Positions 8,485 through 16,995 of a stretch of DNA of 64,000 bases are shown one piece after another. The position numbers and the translations under genes are program-made. Positions within the stretch are counted from its first letter, which is position 1; each line of letters begins with the position of its first letter. The notes beneath the pieces were generated by a model. It saw nothing but the letters and a program-made list of their open reading frames with translations, was not told the DNA's origin and did not search any database. This DNA is from Nonomuraea africana (GTDB lineage Bacteria > Actinomycetota > Actinomycetes > Streptosporangiales > Streptosporangiaceae). The stretch covers positions 1,054,001-1,118,000 of the forward strand of contig NZ_JADBEF010000001.1 in NCBI RefSeq assembly GCF_014873535.1. The letters are read 5' to 3'.

Positions 8485-9378
8485 GTGACGACAGACCTCA
8501 ACACCCTTCTCACCGCACTGTACGTGAAGATCGACGACTGGCTCGGCAAAGCGCCCCGCCTCGGCCGCCCACCCAAGCTGACCGACGCCGAACTGCTGAC
8601 CTTAGCGGTCGCCCAAGTCCTGCTCGGGATCGGCTCCGAGGCCCGCTGGCTGCGGTTCGTCCCCCGGCACCTGCCCGGCGCCTTCCCCTACCTGCCCGGC
8701 CAATCCGGCTACAACAAACGGCTCCGCGCGGCCCTGCCCCTGCTCCAGCGCGCCATCCGGGCCCTGGCCCTCGACACCGATCTGTGGGCCGACCCGGTCT
8801 GGGTGGTCGACTCCACCCCGGTCGAATGCGGCCGCTCCCGCCCCACCACGCAGCGCTCGGACCTGGCCGGCTGGGCCGGCTACGGCTACTGCCGCTCCCA
8901 CTCCCGCTGGTTTTGGGGTCTGCGGCTGCACCTGGTCTGCACCCCGGCCGGACTGCCGATCACCTGGGCCCTGGCCACCCCGAAGATCGACGAACGGCAG
9001 GTGCTGATGGCCGTCTTGGACCACGACCCGCATCTGCTCGCCACCCGACCCGGGCTGCTGATCATCGCCGACAAGGGCTACGTCTCGGCCGAACTGGACC
9101 ACTACCTGGCCGAACGGGGCGTGCGGCTGCTGCGGCCGTCCTACCGCAACCGCACACCCCGCCCGGGCGAGCAGCTCCTCAAACCCATCCGCCAGCTCAT
9201 CGAATCGGTCAACGACACCCTCAAAGGCCAACTCGACCTGGAACTCCACGGCGGACGCAGCCCTGAGGGGGTCGGCGCGCGCATCGCCCAGCGCATCTTG
9301 GCGTTGACCGCCGCTATCTGGCACAACCGCGCTACCGGCCAGCCCGTCACCCGGTCACTGATCGCCTATGACCACTAA
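8485..9378 (+). CDS. IS982-family transposase
   Basis: A 297-residue DDE transposase: an N-terminal helical region with the LLTLAVAQVLLGIGSE motif, first Asp in WVVDSTPVECGR, second Asp in LIIADKGYVS and the C-terminal Glu region IRQLIESVNDTLKG. This spacing and wording fit the IS982 family. It starts at GTG 8485, 42 bp inside the left repeat, and ends 2 bp before the right repeat. No frameshift or stop interrupts it, so it is probably active. Confidence 0.92.
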   Translation: MTTDLNTLLTALYVKIDDWLGKAPRLGRPPKLTDAELLTLAVAQVLLGIGSEARWLRFVPRHLPGAFPYLPGQSGYNKRLRAALPLLQRAIRALALDTDLWADPVWVVDSTPVECGRSRPTTQRSDLAGWAGYGYCRSHSRWFWGLRLHLVCTPAGLPITWALATPKIDERQVLMAVLDHDPHLLATRPGLLIIADKGYVSAELDHYLAERGVRLLRPSYRNRTPRPGEQLLKPIRQLIESVNDTLKGQLDLELHGGRSPEGVGARIAQRILALTAAIWHNRATGQPVTRSLIAYDH

Positions 9379-9380
9379 CC

Positions 9381-9399
9381 CGACTTAGGACTTACTCGT
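9381..9399 (-). repeat. Right terminal inverted repeat of the IS
   Basis: A 19-bp exact complement of the left end (8425-8443), beginning 2 bp after the transposase stop. Confidence 0.92.
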
Positions 9400-9406
9400 C
9401 TAGAGG

Positions 9407-9529
9407 TCAGCGGGGGAAGTCGCCCGCGTGGTCGGCTAGGTAGTCGTCCAGCGTGCGGGGCGCGTGCCCGGTCAGGTCGTGGACGGTGCTCGTGATCTCG
9501 GCCCGCGGGCCCTCCGCGATCTGTGACAT
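9407..9529 (-). pseudogene. C-terminal remnant of an NmrA/SDR-type NAD(P)-binding protein
   Basis: The reading frame ends with about 40 residues (MSQIAEGPRAEITSTVHDLT then GHAPRTLDDYLADHAGDF) resembling the C-terminus of NmrA-like atypical SDR proteins, where 'VTGRPPRTxxE' is common. No Rossmann motif precedes it. The next upstream base pairs run directly into the end of the DUF6807 gene, so more than 200 residues are missing. Deletion may be linked to activity of the neighbouring insertion sequence. Family placement rests on a short match and is tentative. Confidence 0.5.
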
Positions 9530-9570
9530 CAGCTCGGGCCCCTGTGGTGGCGAGGGGCCCGGGCCTTGGG

Positions 9571-10395
9571 TCACAGTGTGTCGAGGCGCTCCCTCGGCCA
9601 CGCGCCGTTGCCGATGACGACGCGGTAGCGCAGCGACAGCGTCTCGCCGTCGGCCAGCCGCAGCTCCTCGGAGAAGGCCATCGACGGGTTGACCGCGGCG
9701 AACGGCTCCGAGCGGACGAACCACCGCTGGCCCGGCTCGGCGACGAAGACCAGCGTGGACTCCCTGTCGACCTCGTCGTGCCGGCCGACGAAGGCCAGCC
9801 ACGAGGCGGTCCTGCCCATCATCTCCTCGCCGCCCTGCCCGCCGGAGGCGAGCACCTGACCGCCGGTGAAGGCACGGGGACCGCGCCAGAACAGGCCGGT
9901 GTAGCCCGCCATCGGCCTGCCGTTGGTGGTCGGGCTGCCGAACAGCAGGTCCTCGCCGCGCACGTTGGTCAGCTCGGTGGCGAACTCCAGCGTCCAGAAG
10001 TCCGGGCCCGCCGAGGCGGCGATCGTGCGGCGCTCGTCCACCCAGTGCTCGCCCGCCTGCGTCCACCAGGTCAGCCGCTCGACGCCGGGCGCCAGCCACT
10101 CCTCGTGGCGCATGGTGCCGTTGTTGGGCAGGTCCACGTAGCCGCCCTCGGCGTGGACGTAGCTGCCGCCGCCCCAGAAGTTCTGCCCCGACAGCCACGA
10201 GGCCGTCATCTGCAGGCCCTTGTGCCAGCGGTGGTCGTGCGGCCGGTAGCCGGTCACGACGTCGCCGTCCAGCGTGCGCAGTGGGTGGAAGTACGGCTTG
10301 GGCGACTCGGAGAGCGGCATGTCGGGCCGGTAGACGTAGCGCATGACCTCGACCCCGTCGAAGGTCTCGATCAGCTCGCTTCCCGTGTCCTTCAC
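9571..10395 (-). CDS. DUF6807 (PmoA-like) family protein
   Basis: A 274-residue protein with the family's conserved segments RPYFHPLRT-like (KPYFHPLRTLDGD), RPHDHRWHKGL and NFWGGGSY. The several His/Asp residues suggest a metal or sugar site in a beta-sandwich. Enzymatic activity of the family is not established to my knowledge. It starts with GTG at 10395, overlapping the stop of the upstream oxidoreductase by 4 bp, so the two are one operon. The repeated pairing of this family with Gfo/Idh/MocA enzymes suggests carbohydrate or inositol catabolism. Confidence 0.8.
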   Translation of the reverse strand: MKDTGSELIETFDGVEVMRYVYRPDMPLSESPKPYFHPLRTLDGDVVTGYRPHDHRWHKGLQMTASWLSGQNFWGGGSYVHAEGGYVDLPNNGTMRHEEWLAPGVERLTWWTQAGEHWVDERRTIAASAGPDFWTLEFATELTNVRGEDLLFGSPTTNGRPMAGYTGLFWRGPRAFTGGQVLASGGQGGEEMMGRTASWLAFVGRHDEVDRESTLVFVAEPGQRWFVRSEPFAAVNPSMAFSEELRLADGETLSLRYRVVIGNGAWPRERLDTL

Positions 10396-11435
10396 AGCGA
10401 GAGCCCTCCGTTCAGCCGGTGGTAGAAGGGACTGTCCCGGGTCAGCTCGGCGCGCAGGACGGGTGCACCGGTCAGCGCCGAGGCGTACAGGCCCGTCACC
10501 AGCTCCATGGTCCTGCGGGCCTCCGTGCCGCTGACCGGGGGGCGCTCGCCGCGCTCGAAGGCGTCGAGCAGTTCGCCGAGCTGGGCGGCGTGCGAGCTCG
10601 GCACGTCGTGCGGCGGGTTCCATGCCTTCGAGGTCGAGGTCCAGTCGGCGTTGGCGTAGCCGTACAGGTGCCGCAGCTCCACCGTCGCCTCGGTGAAGTC
10701 GAAGCGGAGGTAGCTCTCCTCGCGGGGCGACAGCACGCTGTTGACCACGCTGGCCATCGCGCCGCTGGAGAAGCGGACCATGGCCATGGAGACGTCCTCG
10801 GTCTCCACGTCGCGGTCGAGCCGCCCCGCCATCGCCCTGACCTCCTCCCACTCGCCGAGGATGGAGAGCATCATGTCCATCTGGTGGATGCCGTGTCCCA
10901 TGGTGGGGCCGCCGCCCTCGCTGGCCCACGTGCCCCGCCACGGCACGTCGTAGTAGGCGGGCGGGCGGTACCAGGTGGTGTCGCACCGCGCGACCAGCGG
11001 GCGGCCGAGCACGCCCTCGGCCAGCAGCGCGCGCAGGTGGTGCGCGCCGGAGCCGAAGCGGTGCTGGAAGACCACCGAGGAGTACGGCCCCGCCGCCCCC
11101 TCCGCCGCGGCGATGGCGTCGAACTCGGCCAGCGACAGGCACAGCGGCTTCTCGCACCACACCCAAGCGCCCGCCTCCAGGCACTCGACCACCTGGGCGG
11201 TGTGGGTGAACGGCGGCGTGCAGATGTGGACGAGGTCGGGCCGCTCCTCGTCCAGCATGCCGGACAGAGAGGCGTAGGCGGCGGGGATGCCGTGCTCGGC
11301 GGCGAACGCCTTGGCCCTGTCCTCGTCGACGTCCACAGCGGCGACGATCTCCGCGCGACGGGACTCCCCGCGCAGGGCGGGGACATGACAGGCTCCGGCG
11401 ATTCCTCCGCTGCCGACAATGGCGACACGGATCAT
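10392..11435 (-). CDS. Gfo/Idh/MocA family oxidoreductase
   Basis: A 347-residue NAD(P)-dependent sugar-type oxidoreductase. The N-terminal Rossmann fold has VAIVGSGGIAGACH (dinucleotide GxGxxA/G) and the family motif WCEKPLCLS (EKP, with the catalytic lysine). The C-terminal half carries GGGPTMGHGIHQMDMM with the active-site His. The ATG at 11435 places the Rossmann glycine loop directly at the N-terminus; an in-frame start at 11462 would add nine unlikely residues. It is the first gene of an operon with the DUF6807 gene. A LacI-type operator lies 24 bp upstream of the start. Confidence 0.88.
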   Translation of the reverse strand: MIRVAIVGSGGIAGACHVPALRGESRRAEIVAAVDVDEDRAKAFAAEHGIPAAYASLSGMLDEERPDLVHICTPPFTHTAQVVECLEAGAWVWCEKPLCLSLAEFDAIAAAEGAAGPYSSVVFQHRFGSGAHHLRALLAEGVLGRPLVARCDTTWYRPPAYYDVPWRGTWASEGGGPTMGHGIHQMDMMLSILGEWEEVRAMAGRLDRDVETEDVSMAMVRFSSGAMASVVNSVLSPREESYLRFDFTEATVELRHLYGYANADWTSTSKAWNPPHDVPSSHAAQLGELLDAFERGERPPVSGTEARRTMELVTGLYASALTGAPVLRAELTRDSPFYHRLNGGLSL

Positions 11436-11458
11436 TTCTGGGGGGATCCCTCCGTTAG

Positions 11459-11470
11459 GCAAGCGCTTTC
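11459..11470. promoter_or_regulatory. LacI/GalR-type operator
   Basis: GCAAGCGCTTTC contains the perfect palindrome AAGCGCTT (11461-11468) typical of LacI-family operators. It lies just upstream of the Gfo/Idh/MocA-DUF6807 operon, so sugar-responsive repression is likely. No LacI gene is present in the window. Confidence 0.65.
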
Positions 11471-11584
11471 CCGACCCTAGAGCGGAGGGCGGCGATGTTC
11501 AAGGACCCGACCGGAAACCGACGGCGATCATCTTGTGGCGGCGGGCGAGGCGGAGCGGTGCGGGTAGGCAGGCGGCAGCATGTA

Positions 11585-11614
11585 CCGGTCCCGCCCGGGA
11601 GTAGGCGGGACCGG
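11585..11614. terminator. Hairpin, likely terminator
   Basis: CCGGTCCCGCC at 11585-11595 pairs perfectly with GGCGGGACCGG at 11604-11614 (11 bp, 8-nt loop). No T-run follows on either strand, as is common in actinomycetes. It lies 3' of the small leftward gene ending at 11632. Confidence 0.6.
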
Positions 11615-11631
11615 CATCCGGGTTTCACCCG

Positions 11632-11832
11632 CTAGCTCGACCGCTGACCGCGCCGCAGTGGAAGCGAGGACTTGGCCAGCCGCTTCGACTGCGCGCCGCC
11701 CCCCGTCGTCCGCTCCGTCGCGGCTCCGGACTCTTGCGTGGCCTTGGAAGGCTTCGGCGTCGATGACATCTGGGTCTCGGTGTTGCCGCGCGAGGCGTGC
11801 TGCTCGCGGGTCTGCCGTGACTTGGAACTCAC
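11632..11832 (-). CDS. Small Ser/Thr/Lys/Arg-rich protein, hypothetical
   Basis: A 66-residue hydrophilic ORF rich in Ser, Thr, Lys and Arg, with no domain I recognise and probably disordered. Evidence that it is real is limited: the GTG start at 11832 is preceded at suitable distance by GGGGGTG (reading the minus strand), and a strong hairpin lies just after the stop. It sits alone between two leftward operons. Confidence 0.42.
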   Translation of the reverse strand: MSSKSRQTREQHASRGNTETQMSSTPKPSKATQESGAATERTTGGGAQSKRLAKSSLPLRRGQRSS

Positions 11833-11854
11833 ACAATCACCCCCGATATGCGTC

Positions 11855-12676
11855 TTATGTCCGTTTTAGGGGAGGTGAAACCCGGCCGATGGCGAGTGCG
11901 GCGGCTCTGATGGCGCCGACGGGGGACAGGCGGGCGGCGCGCCAGGCCAGCCGTCCCGACGCGGGCGCCACGATGAGCGCCTGGTTGCGGGCGACGCCGC
12001 GCATGATGTCGGCCGCCAGCGACTCCACCGGATACAGCCGCCCCTGTGCCCTGACCGCCGCGTCGCGCGCCTGCGCTCCCGTCTCGGTGTACGGCAGGCC
12101 CGGGTTGGCATTGTCCAGCAGGGGCGTGTCGGTGAACCCCGGGCACACCACGCTCACCCTGACCCCGTGCGCCGCCGCCTCCGCGCGCAGGGCCATGGAC
12201 AGCCCCACGACCGCGTGCTTGGTCGCGGTGTAGGGCAGCATCAGGGGAGCGGGCACCAGCCCCGCCAGCGAGGCGGTGTTGACGATGTGCCCGTGACCCT
12301 GCTCGATCATGATCGGGTAGGCCGCGTGCACGCCGTGCACGACTCCGCGCAGGTTGACGTCGATCGTCCGGTTCCAGTGGTCGAGGGTGAGCTCCTCGGT
12401 GTGACCGCCGACCGCGATGCCCGCGTTGTTGAACACGAAGTCGAGCCTGCCGTGGCGCCGCCTGACCGCCTGGACCGCGGCGGCGACGGCCTCCGGGGAG
12501 GTGACGTCGAGCTCGACGTGGTCCATTTCTGGCAGGTCCATGCCGGGCAGGTCGGGGGCGACCAGGTCGGCGACGGTGACCGCCACGCCCTTGGCGGCCA
12601 GCGCCAGGGCCAGCGCCCTGCCGATGCCCGAGGCGCCCCCCGTGACGAAGGCGGTCCTCGGCGCTGCCGTCCTCAC
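11855..12676 (-). CDS. Short-chain dehydrogenase/reductase
   Basis: A 273-residue classical SDR with all key motifs: cofactor loop TGGASGIGRA (about 10-19), NNAG (NAGIAVGG region), the catalytic Ser in IVNTASLAGLV and the YxxxK motif YTATKHA. A C-terminal extension contains a basic, weakly hydrophobic tail. Cofactor preference is not decided by sequence. GTG start at 12676 overlaps the diiron oxygenase stop by 4 bp, so it is the third gene of a TetR/AurF/SDR operon and may oxidise or reduce the oxygenase product. Confidence 0.88.
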   Translation of the reverse strand: MRTAAPRTAFVTGGASGIGRALALALAAKGVAVTVADLVAPDLPGMDLPEMDHVELDVTSPEAVAAAVQAVRRRHGRLDFVFNNAGIAVGGHTEELTLDHWNRTIDVNLRGVVHGVHAAYPIMIEQGHGHIVNTASLAGLVPAPLMLPYTATKHAVVGLSMALRAEAAAHGVRVSVVCPGFTDTPLLDNANPGLPYTETGAQARDAAVRAQGRLYPVESLAADIMRGVARNQALIVAPASGRLAWRAARLSPVGAIRAAALAIGRVSPPLKRT

Positions 12677-13650
12677 GCGCGCGGCTCCGCCCAGATGCCC
12701 ATGGCCTTCCAGATGCGCCTGGTGACCGGGTTGATCAGGCCCAGCTCCGCGCACAGTTCGCGGGTCTTGCCGACGGAGTCGCGGATCTCGGTCTGGGCCT
12801 CGGCCGAACCCGAGTAGACCTCCTTCACCACCTGCGGCGGGATCTTGAAGGCGCGGACCATCGGCCCCGGAGGGGCGAGCATGATCCTGGCCATGAAGCC
12901 GAGGATGATCGGCGAGATCACCCCGAGCGCGAAGCGCCGGTAGCGCGGCATCCTCGGCACCCGGCGGCGCAGGTAGTGGCGCGCGAAGGAGATGTGCCTG
13001 GCCTCCTCGGCGATGTGGATGCGCATGATGGCCTCTTCGAGCGGGTGGTGCTTGTAGCCGTCCTTGAGCACCTTGCGCTGCACGTGGTCGATAGGGTCCT
13101 CCCCGCCGAGCACGAAGACGAAGAACAGCTCGGTGGAGATCAGCGGGATCCACGGCGCGACCTGGGCCAGGAGTGACAGCGGCCCCGGCATGCCACGGAT
13201 CGGAAGCTTCGTCCTGTTCACGAACTCTTGGAACATCATCCCGTGATGTCCCTCTTCGATGGTCTCGTGGTAGACGTAGCGGAATTCGGGTGACCCGTTC
13301 GGCAGCCGGTAGGCGTAGTTGAGCAGCCCGCGCTTGAGCAGGTTCTCGAACTGCAGCCCGATCTTCATGGCCGTGGCCACCCGCCACAGCCCGATCCGCG
13401 CCCTGGTCTCGGGTGAGCGGCTCTGGTACCAGGGGTGCCGGCCGAGCTTGTCGACCGGCGGCAGCTCCCAGCGCGGATCGGCCGGGTCGATGAGGAAGTC
13501 GGGGTCATCCCAGGGGATGTCGACGTACGGCTCCCAGTGCTTGTCGACCGACGCCTTGGACAGGCGTTCGATGACGGACTCGTATGCGCGCTTCTCCGCG
13601 ACCGACTCGTCGCGTTCCCTGGCGGCGGTAGAGCTCGGTGCAGCTGTCAT
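12673..13650 (-). CDS. AurF-like diiron oxygenase
   Basis: A 325-residue protein of the AurF (p-aminobenzoate N-oxygenase) diiron family. Carboxylate/His iron ligands are visible in the helical pattern: FENLLKRGLL, then HETIEEGHHGMMFQEF, then HIAEEARHISFARHYL. Most actinobacterial members are of unknown substrate; some are lipid- or amine-oxidising, so N-oxygenation is not implied. It lies between a TetR regulator gene (28 bp upstream) and an SDR gene (4-bp overlap downstream). Confidence 0.82.
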   Translation of the reverse strand: MTAAPSSTAARERDESVAEKRAYESVIERLSKASVDKHWEPYVDIPWDDPDFLIDPADPRWELPPVDKLGRHPWYQSRSPETRARIGLWRVATAMKIGLQFENLLKRGLLNYAYRLPNGSPEFRYVYHETIEEGHHGMMFQEFVNRTKLPIRGMPGPLSLLAQVAPWIPLISTELFFVFVLGGEDPIDHVQRKVLKDGYKHHPLEEAIMRIHIAEEARHISFARHYLRRRVPRMPRYRRFALGVISPIILGFMARIMLAPPGPMVRAFKIPPQVVKEVYSGSAEAQTEIRDSVGKTRELCAELGLINPVTRRIWKAMGIWAEPRA

Positions 13651-13678
13651 GCCCGCAATTGTACGAAGAATCCAATAG

Positions 13679-14281
13679 CTACGAAAGGTCCTCCACGCGG
13701 ATGCCCAACTCGGCGGCCGTCGCCGTACGGACCAGCTCGGTCACCCGGTGCCTGGGCAGCATCCTGCGATGCACGCTCACCTGGACGGCCAGGCCGTCCA
13801 CCAGGGAGAGGATCCGCCAGGTGGCCGCGTCAGGGTCGGGGCAGGTGAAGGCCCCCGAGGTCACACCCTCGTCCACGATCGCCCGCAGGGACTCCTTCCA
13901 TCTCAGGTCGAGCCGGCGAGAGGTCTCCTCGAGGTCCGCGCTGCGCATCGACTCGGCCCACGCGTCGATCCACATCCGCCAGGTCCTGGCCGACCCGTTG
14001 GGGGAGTAGAGCCTGAGCAGGTGGCGCAGCCGCTCGACGGGGGTGCCGCCCGCGCGGTCCAGTTTCGCCAGCGCGTCCAGGTCTCGCCGCGCGGCGTAGA
14101 CGAGCGCCTCGGCGAACAGCTGGTCCTTGGTCTCGAAGTGGTAGAAGAGCAGTGCCTGGCTGACACCCGCCGCCCTGGCGATGTCGAGCGTCCTGGTGTG
14201 CCCGAATCCCTGGGCCGCGATGACCTCGCAGGCCGTCTTCAGTAAGTCTTCTCGCCGCAAACGGCCGAAACCACGTGTCAC
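13679..14281 (-). CDS. TetR-family transcriptional regulator
   Basis: A 200-residue regulator with an N-terminal TetR helix-turn-helix (LLKTACEVIAAQGFGHTRT then IARAAGVSQALLFYHFETK) and a helical ligand-binding C-terminal domain. Start chosen at GTG 14281 (VTRGFGRLRRED); no clear ribosome binding site precedes it, so it may be leaderless. As the first gene of the TetR-AurF-SDR operon it probably represses its own operon. Ligand unknown. Confidence 0.85.
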   Translation of the reverse strand: MTRGFGRLRREDLLKTACEVIAAQGFGHTRTLDIARAAGVSQALLFYHFETKDQLFAEALVYAARRDLDALAKLDRAGGTPVERLRHLLRLYSPNGSARTWRMWIDAWAESMRSADLEETSRRLDLRWKESLRAIVDEGVTSGAFTCPDPDAATWRILSLVDGLAVQVSVHRRMLPRHRVTELVRTATAAELGIRVEDLS

Positions 14282-14295
14282 AGGGGGAAACTGTA

Positions 14296-15651
14296 TTACC
14301 CGTGGTAACCGTTGCGTAGAGGCAGATGTAGGACAAAGCGGGCGCCGACGGGGGAGTCCTCGATCGTCAGCGTGCCGTCGTGCGCGTGCGCGATCTCGCG
14401 GGCGATGGGCAGGCCGAGGCCGGTGCCGCCGGCGTCGCGGTTGCGCGAGGCGTCGAGTCTGGTGAAGCGGTCGAAGACGAACTCCCTCTGGTCGGGGGCG
14501 ATGCCCGCGCCGTCGTCCAGCACCTCGAGGAGCGCCCGCTCGCCCCGCTGGCCGACGCTGACCGTCACGCGTGACTCCGCGTGCCGTTCGGCGTTGTCGA
14601 GCAGGTTGGTCAGCAGCCTGGCCAGCCTGATCCGGTCGCCGGTCACCACGACCCCCGGTCGCAGGCGGCGGACGATCTCCTTGCCCCTCGGCCGCCGGTC
14701 CAGCTCCTCCGCGACCAGTTCGGCCAGGTCGACGGGTTCCTTCGCGCCGGGCGCGCCGGAGTCGAGCCTGGTGAGCGTGAGCAGGTCCGTCACGATCGCC
14801 TGCAGCCGGTCGAGGCTGGCCAGCAGCGCCTTGCTGGTGTGGTCCCAGTCGGCCTCCTCGGGATGCAGCCTGGCCTCCTCGACCTGGGCCCGCATCGCGG
14901 TGACCGGGCTGCGCAGGTCGTGCGAGGCGTCGGAGGCGAACCTGCGCTGCTGCTCGACCGCCGCCTCCAGCCCGTCGAGGGTCTGGTTGACCGTGTCGGC
15001 CAGATCGGAGATCTCGTCGCGGTGCCGCGAGGGCGGCACCCTGCGGCCCAGGTCGGTCGCGGTGATCTCGGCCAGCTCCTCCTTGATCGTCCGCACCGGG
15101 GCCAGCGCCCTGCGCACGGTCGCCGAGGCGCCCGCGGCGGCCAGCCCCGTCAGCAGCAGGACGACCAGCGCCGCGCCCAGCACGTAGAGCGGGTGGATGT
15201 ACCAGGGGATGGCCGGTGCGTACGTGTAGACCGTCCAGTAGGCGCCGTCCACCCTCGCTCGATGGGCCACGGTGATCAGGCAGCGCTCGCCCGGCACCTG
15301 GTCCGTGCAGAGGGTGGTGTCCGTCCTGCCGTCGTCGCCCGTCGGGATGACGCGGGTCAGCGGCGGCCGGTTCAGCAGGCGGGCGCTCGACTGCCTGACC
15401 GTGCCCCGCTCGTCGGTCACCTGGATCAGGTCGACCTCCTCGGTGGTGGCCAGCGGGGGCAGGTTGGGAGCGTACTTCTCCACGTTGAAGGTGATCCTGC
15501 GCCCCGCGGCCGCGGCATGGTCGAGGCCGTGGTCGGTCATGACCACGTGCGTGAGGAGGGTGATCACCACCAGGGCGATCAGGCAGCCCGCCAGAGCGGT
15601 GAGCCCGGCGATCAAGGTGAGTCTGCGCCGGACCGACCACGTGGTCAGCAT
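14296..15651 (-). CDS. Sensor histidine kinase (tandem copy 2)
   Basis: A 451-residue membrane kinase. It has a helix at about 10-32, an extracytoplasmic sensor of about 120 residues containing two cysteines (TTLCTDQVPGERCL), a second helix (about 152-175) and HAMP. HisKA follows with phospho-acceptor ASHDLRSPVTAMR, then HATPase with NLLDNAERHA (N box), DDGAGIAPD (G1) and GGTGLGLPIAREI (G2). It is the paralogue of the kinase immediately upstream, about 3 bp away, and probably arose by tandem duplication. No response regulator gene is adjacent on this strand. Confidence 0.9.
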   Translation of the reverse strand: MLTTWSVRRRLTLIAGLTALAGCLIALVVITLLTHVVMTDHGLDHAAAAGRRITFNVEKYAPNLPPLATTEEVDLIQVTDERGTVRQSSARLLNRPPLTRVIPTGDDGRTDTTLCTDQVPGERCLITVAHRARVDGAYWTVYTYAPAIPWYIHPLYVLGAALVVLLLTGLAAAGASATVRRALAPVRTIKEELAEITATDLGRRVPPSRHRDEISDLADTVNQTLDGLEAAVEQQRRFASDASHDLRSPVTAMRAQVEEARLHPEEADWDHTSKALLASLDRLQAIVTDLLTLTRLDSGAPGAKEPVDLAELVAEELDRRPRGKEIVRRLRPGVVVTGDRIRLARLLTNLLDNAERHAESRVTVSVGQRGERALLEVLDDGAGIAPDQREFVFDRFTRLDASRNRDAGGTGLGLPIAREIAHAHDGTLTIEDSPVGARFVLHLPLRNGYHG

Positions 15652-15654
15652 CTC

Positions 15655-16995
15655 TCACCCGTCCTTCACGGGCAGCCGCAACACGAAGCGAGCTCCTGAG
15701 ACGGAGTCGGCGATCGCCAGCGTGCCGCCGTGGGCGCGGGCGATCTCGCGGGCGATGGCCAGGCCGAGGCCGGTGCCGCCCGCGTCGCGGTTGCGCGAGG
15801 CGTCGAGCCTGGCGAACCTGCGGAAGACGAACTCCCTGTGCTCGGGCGCGATGCCCGCGCCGTCGTCGAGCACCTCGAGGACCGCCTCGTCGCCCTCCCG
15901 CGTGACGGTGACGCCGACCAGCGACTCGGCGTGCCGTTCGGCGTTGTCGAGCAGGTTGGTCAGCAGCCGGGCCAGCCGCAGCCGGTCCCCGTCCACGACG
16001 ACCGGGCAGAGGTCGGTCTTGACCTTCTTGCTGCGCGGCCGCTCGGTCAGCTCGGCGCGGACCAGCTCCGACAACTCGACCCTGCTGCAGGCCTGCGGCG
16101 CGCCGGCGTCGAGCCTGGCGAGCGTGAGCAGGTCCGTCACGATCGCCTGGAGCCGGTCCAGGCTGGCCAGCAGCGCGTACCCGGTCTGCTCCCAGTCGGC
16201 CTCCTGCGGATGCAGCATCGCCTCCTCCACCTGGGTGCGCATCGCGGTGATGGGGCTGCGCAGGTCGTGCGAGGCGTCGGAGGCGAACCTGCGCTGCTGT
16301 TCGACCGCCGCCTCCAGCCGGTCGAGCGTCCTGTTGGCGGTCTTGGCCAGCGCGTGGAGCTCGTCGGGGTTGGCCGGCACCGGCACCCGCTGCCCGAGAT
16401 CCGTCGCGGTGATCTCGTCCAGCTTCGCCCTGATCGCCTCGACGGGCGCGAGCGTCCTGGCCACCGTACGGGAGGTCCCGAACCAGGTCAGCCCGATGAG
16501 CAGCAGCGTCATCCCGATCAGGAACGCCAGCACGAGCACATGGACGTACCACGGGACCATGTCGCCGTAGGCGTACACCATCCAGTCGCCGTCCTGCTCG
16601 TAGACCCTGAAGACGGCCACGATCTCGCACTCGTGGTCGAAGTCGGGCACCCCGCACACCGTCTGGGTGCGGGTGGCGTTGTCGGGGTCGGGGATCAGCG
16701 AGAGCAGCCTCGGCCGCCCCTCCAGGTTGGCCGAGGCGGCGACCACCTGCCCGGCGCTGTTGACCACCTGAACGCCCTCGACGTCGGTGATCACGATCGA
16801 CGGCAGGTCGCCCCGCTTGATGAGGTGGACCACTCTGAGGGCGGCGCTGACGATCTCGTTGGTCCGGTAGTCGACCGCCGCGCCGTGCACGCCGTACAGG
16901 ACCACCGCGCTGACCGCGAGGCAGAGCAGCGTGACGCCGGCTGTCGCAATCAGCGTCAGCCGCACGCGCACAGACCCCGCGTAGCGTGCGATCAA
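15655..16995 (-). CDS. Sensor histidine kinase (tandem copy 1)
   Basis: A 446-residue kinase with the same architecture as its downstream neighbour: helix, sensor with a cysteine pair (TVCGVPDFDHECE), helix, HAMP, HisKA with ASHDLRSPITAMR, and HATPase with NLLDNAERHA, DDGAGIAPE and GGTGLGLAIAREI. The kinase cores are nearly identical while the sensors differ. The TTG at 16995 is chosen because a strong GGGGGGAG precedes it by about six bases. It is transcribed away from the acyl-CoA dehydrogenase operon; about 150 bp between them hold both promoters. Confidence 0.9.
   Translation of the reverse strand: MIARYAGSVRVRLTLIATAGVTLLCLAVSAVVLYGVHGAAVDYRTNEIVSAALRVVHLIKRGDLPSIVITDVEGVQVVNSAGQVVAASANLEGRPRLLSLIPDPDNATRTQTVCGVPDFDHECEIVAVFRVYEQDGDWMVYAYGDMVPWYVHVLVLAFLIGMTLLLIGLTWFGTSRTVARTLAPVEAIRAKLDEITATDLGQRVPVPANPDELHALAKTANRTLDRLEAAVEQQRRFASDASHDLRSPITAMRTQVEEAMLHPQEADWEQTGYALLASLDRLQAIVTDLLTLARLDAGAPQACSRVELSELVRAELTERPRSKKVKTDLCPVVVDGDRLRLARLLTNLLDNAERHAESLVGVTVTREGDEAVLEVLDDGAGIAPEHREFVFRRFARLDASRNRDAGGTGLGLAIAREIARAHGGTLAIADSVSGARFVLRLPVKDG

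Larger units (their letters stand above)
8425..9399. mobile_element. IS982-family insertion sequence, complete
   Basis: A 975-bp element bounded by perfect 19-bp inverted repeats at 8425-8443 and 9381-9399. It is flanked by the direct repeat CTAG (8421-8424 and 9400-9403), consistent with a 4-bp target duplication, although CTAG is itself a palindrome. It carries a single intact transposase gene. Removing it rejoins the MFS stop codon to the downstream sequence at CTAGAGGTCAGC. Perfect ends, an intact gene and intact flanks suggest a recent insertion. Confidence 0.9.

Noticed and set aside
8421..9403. Composite transposon with the pseudogene or copper genes
   Set aside because: Only one IS copy is present; no second copy or matching repeat was found in the window.
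13679..16657. 992-residue leftward ORF joining the TetR gene and both kinases
   Set aside because: Apart from the TetR part it is an out-of-frame shadow of the two kinase genes.
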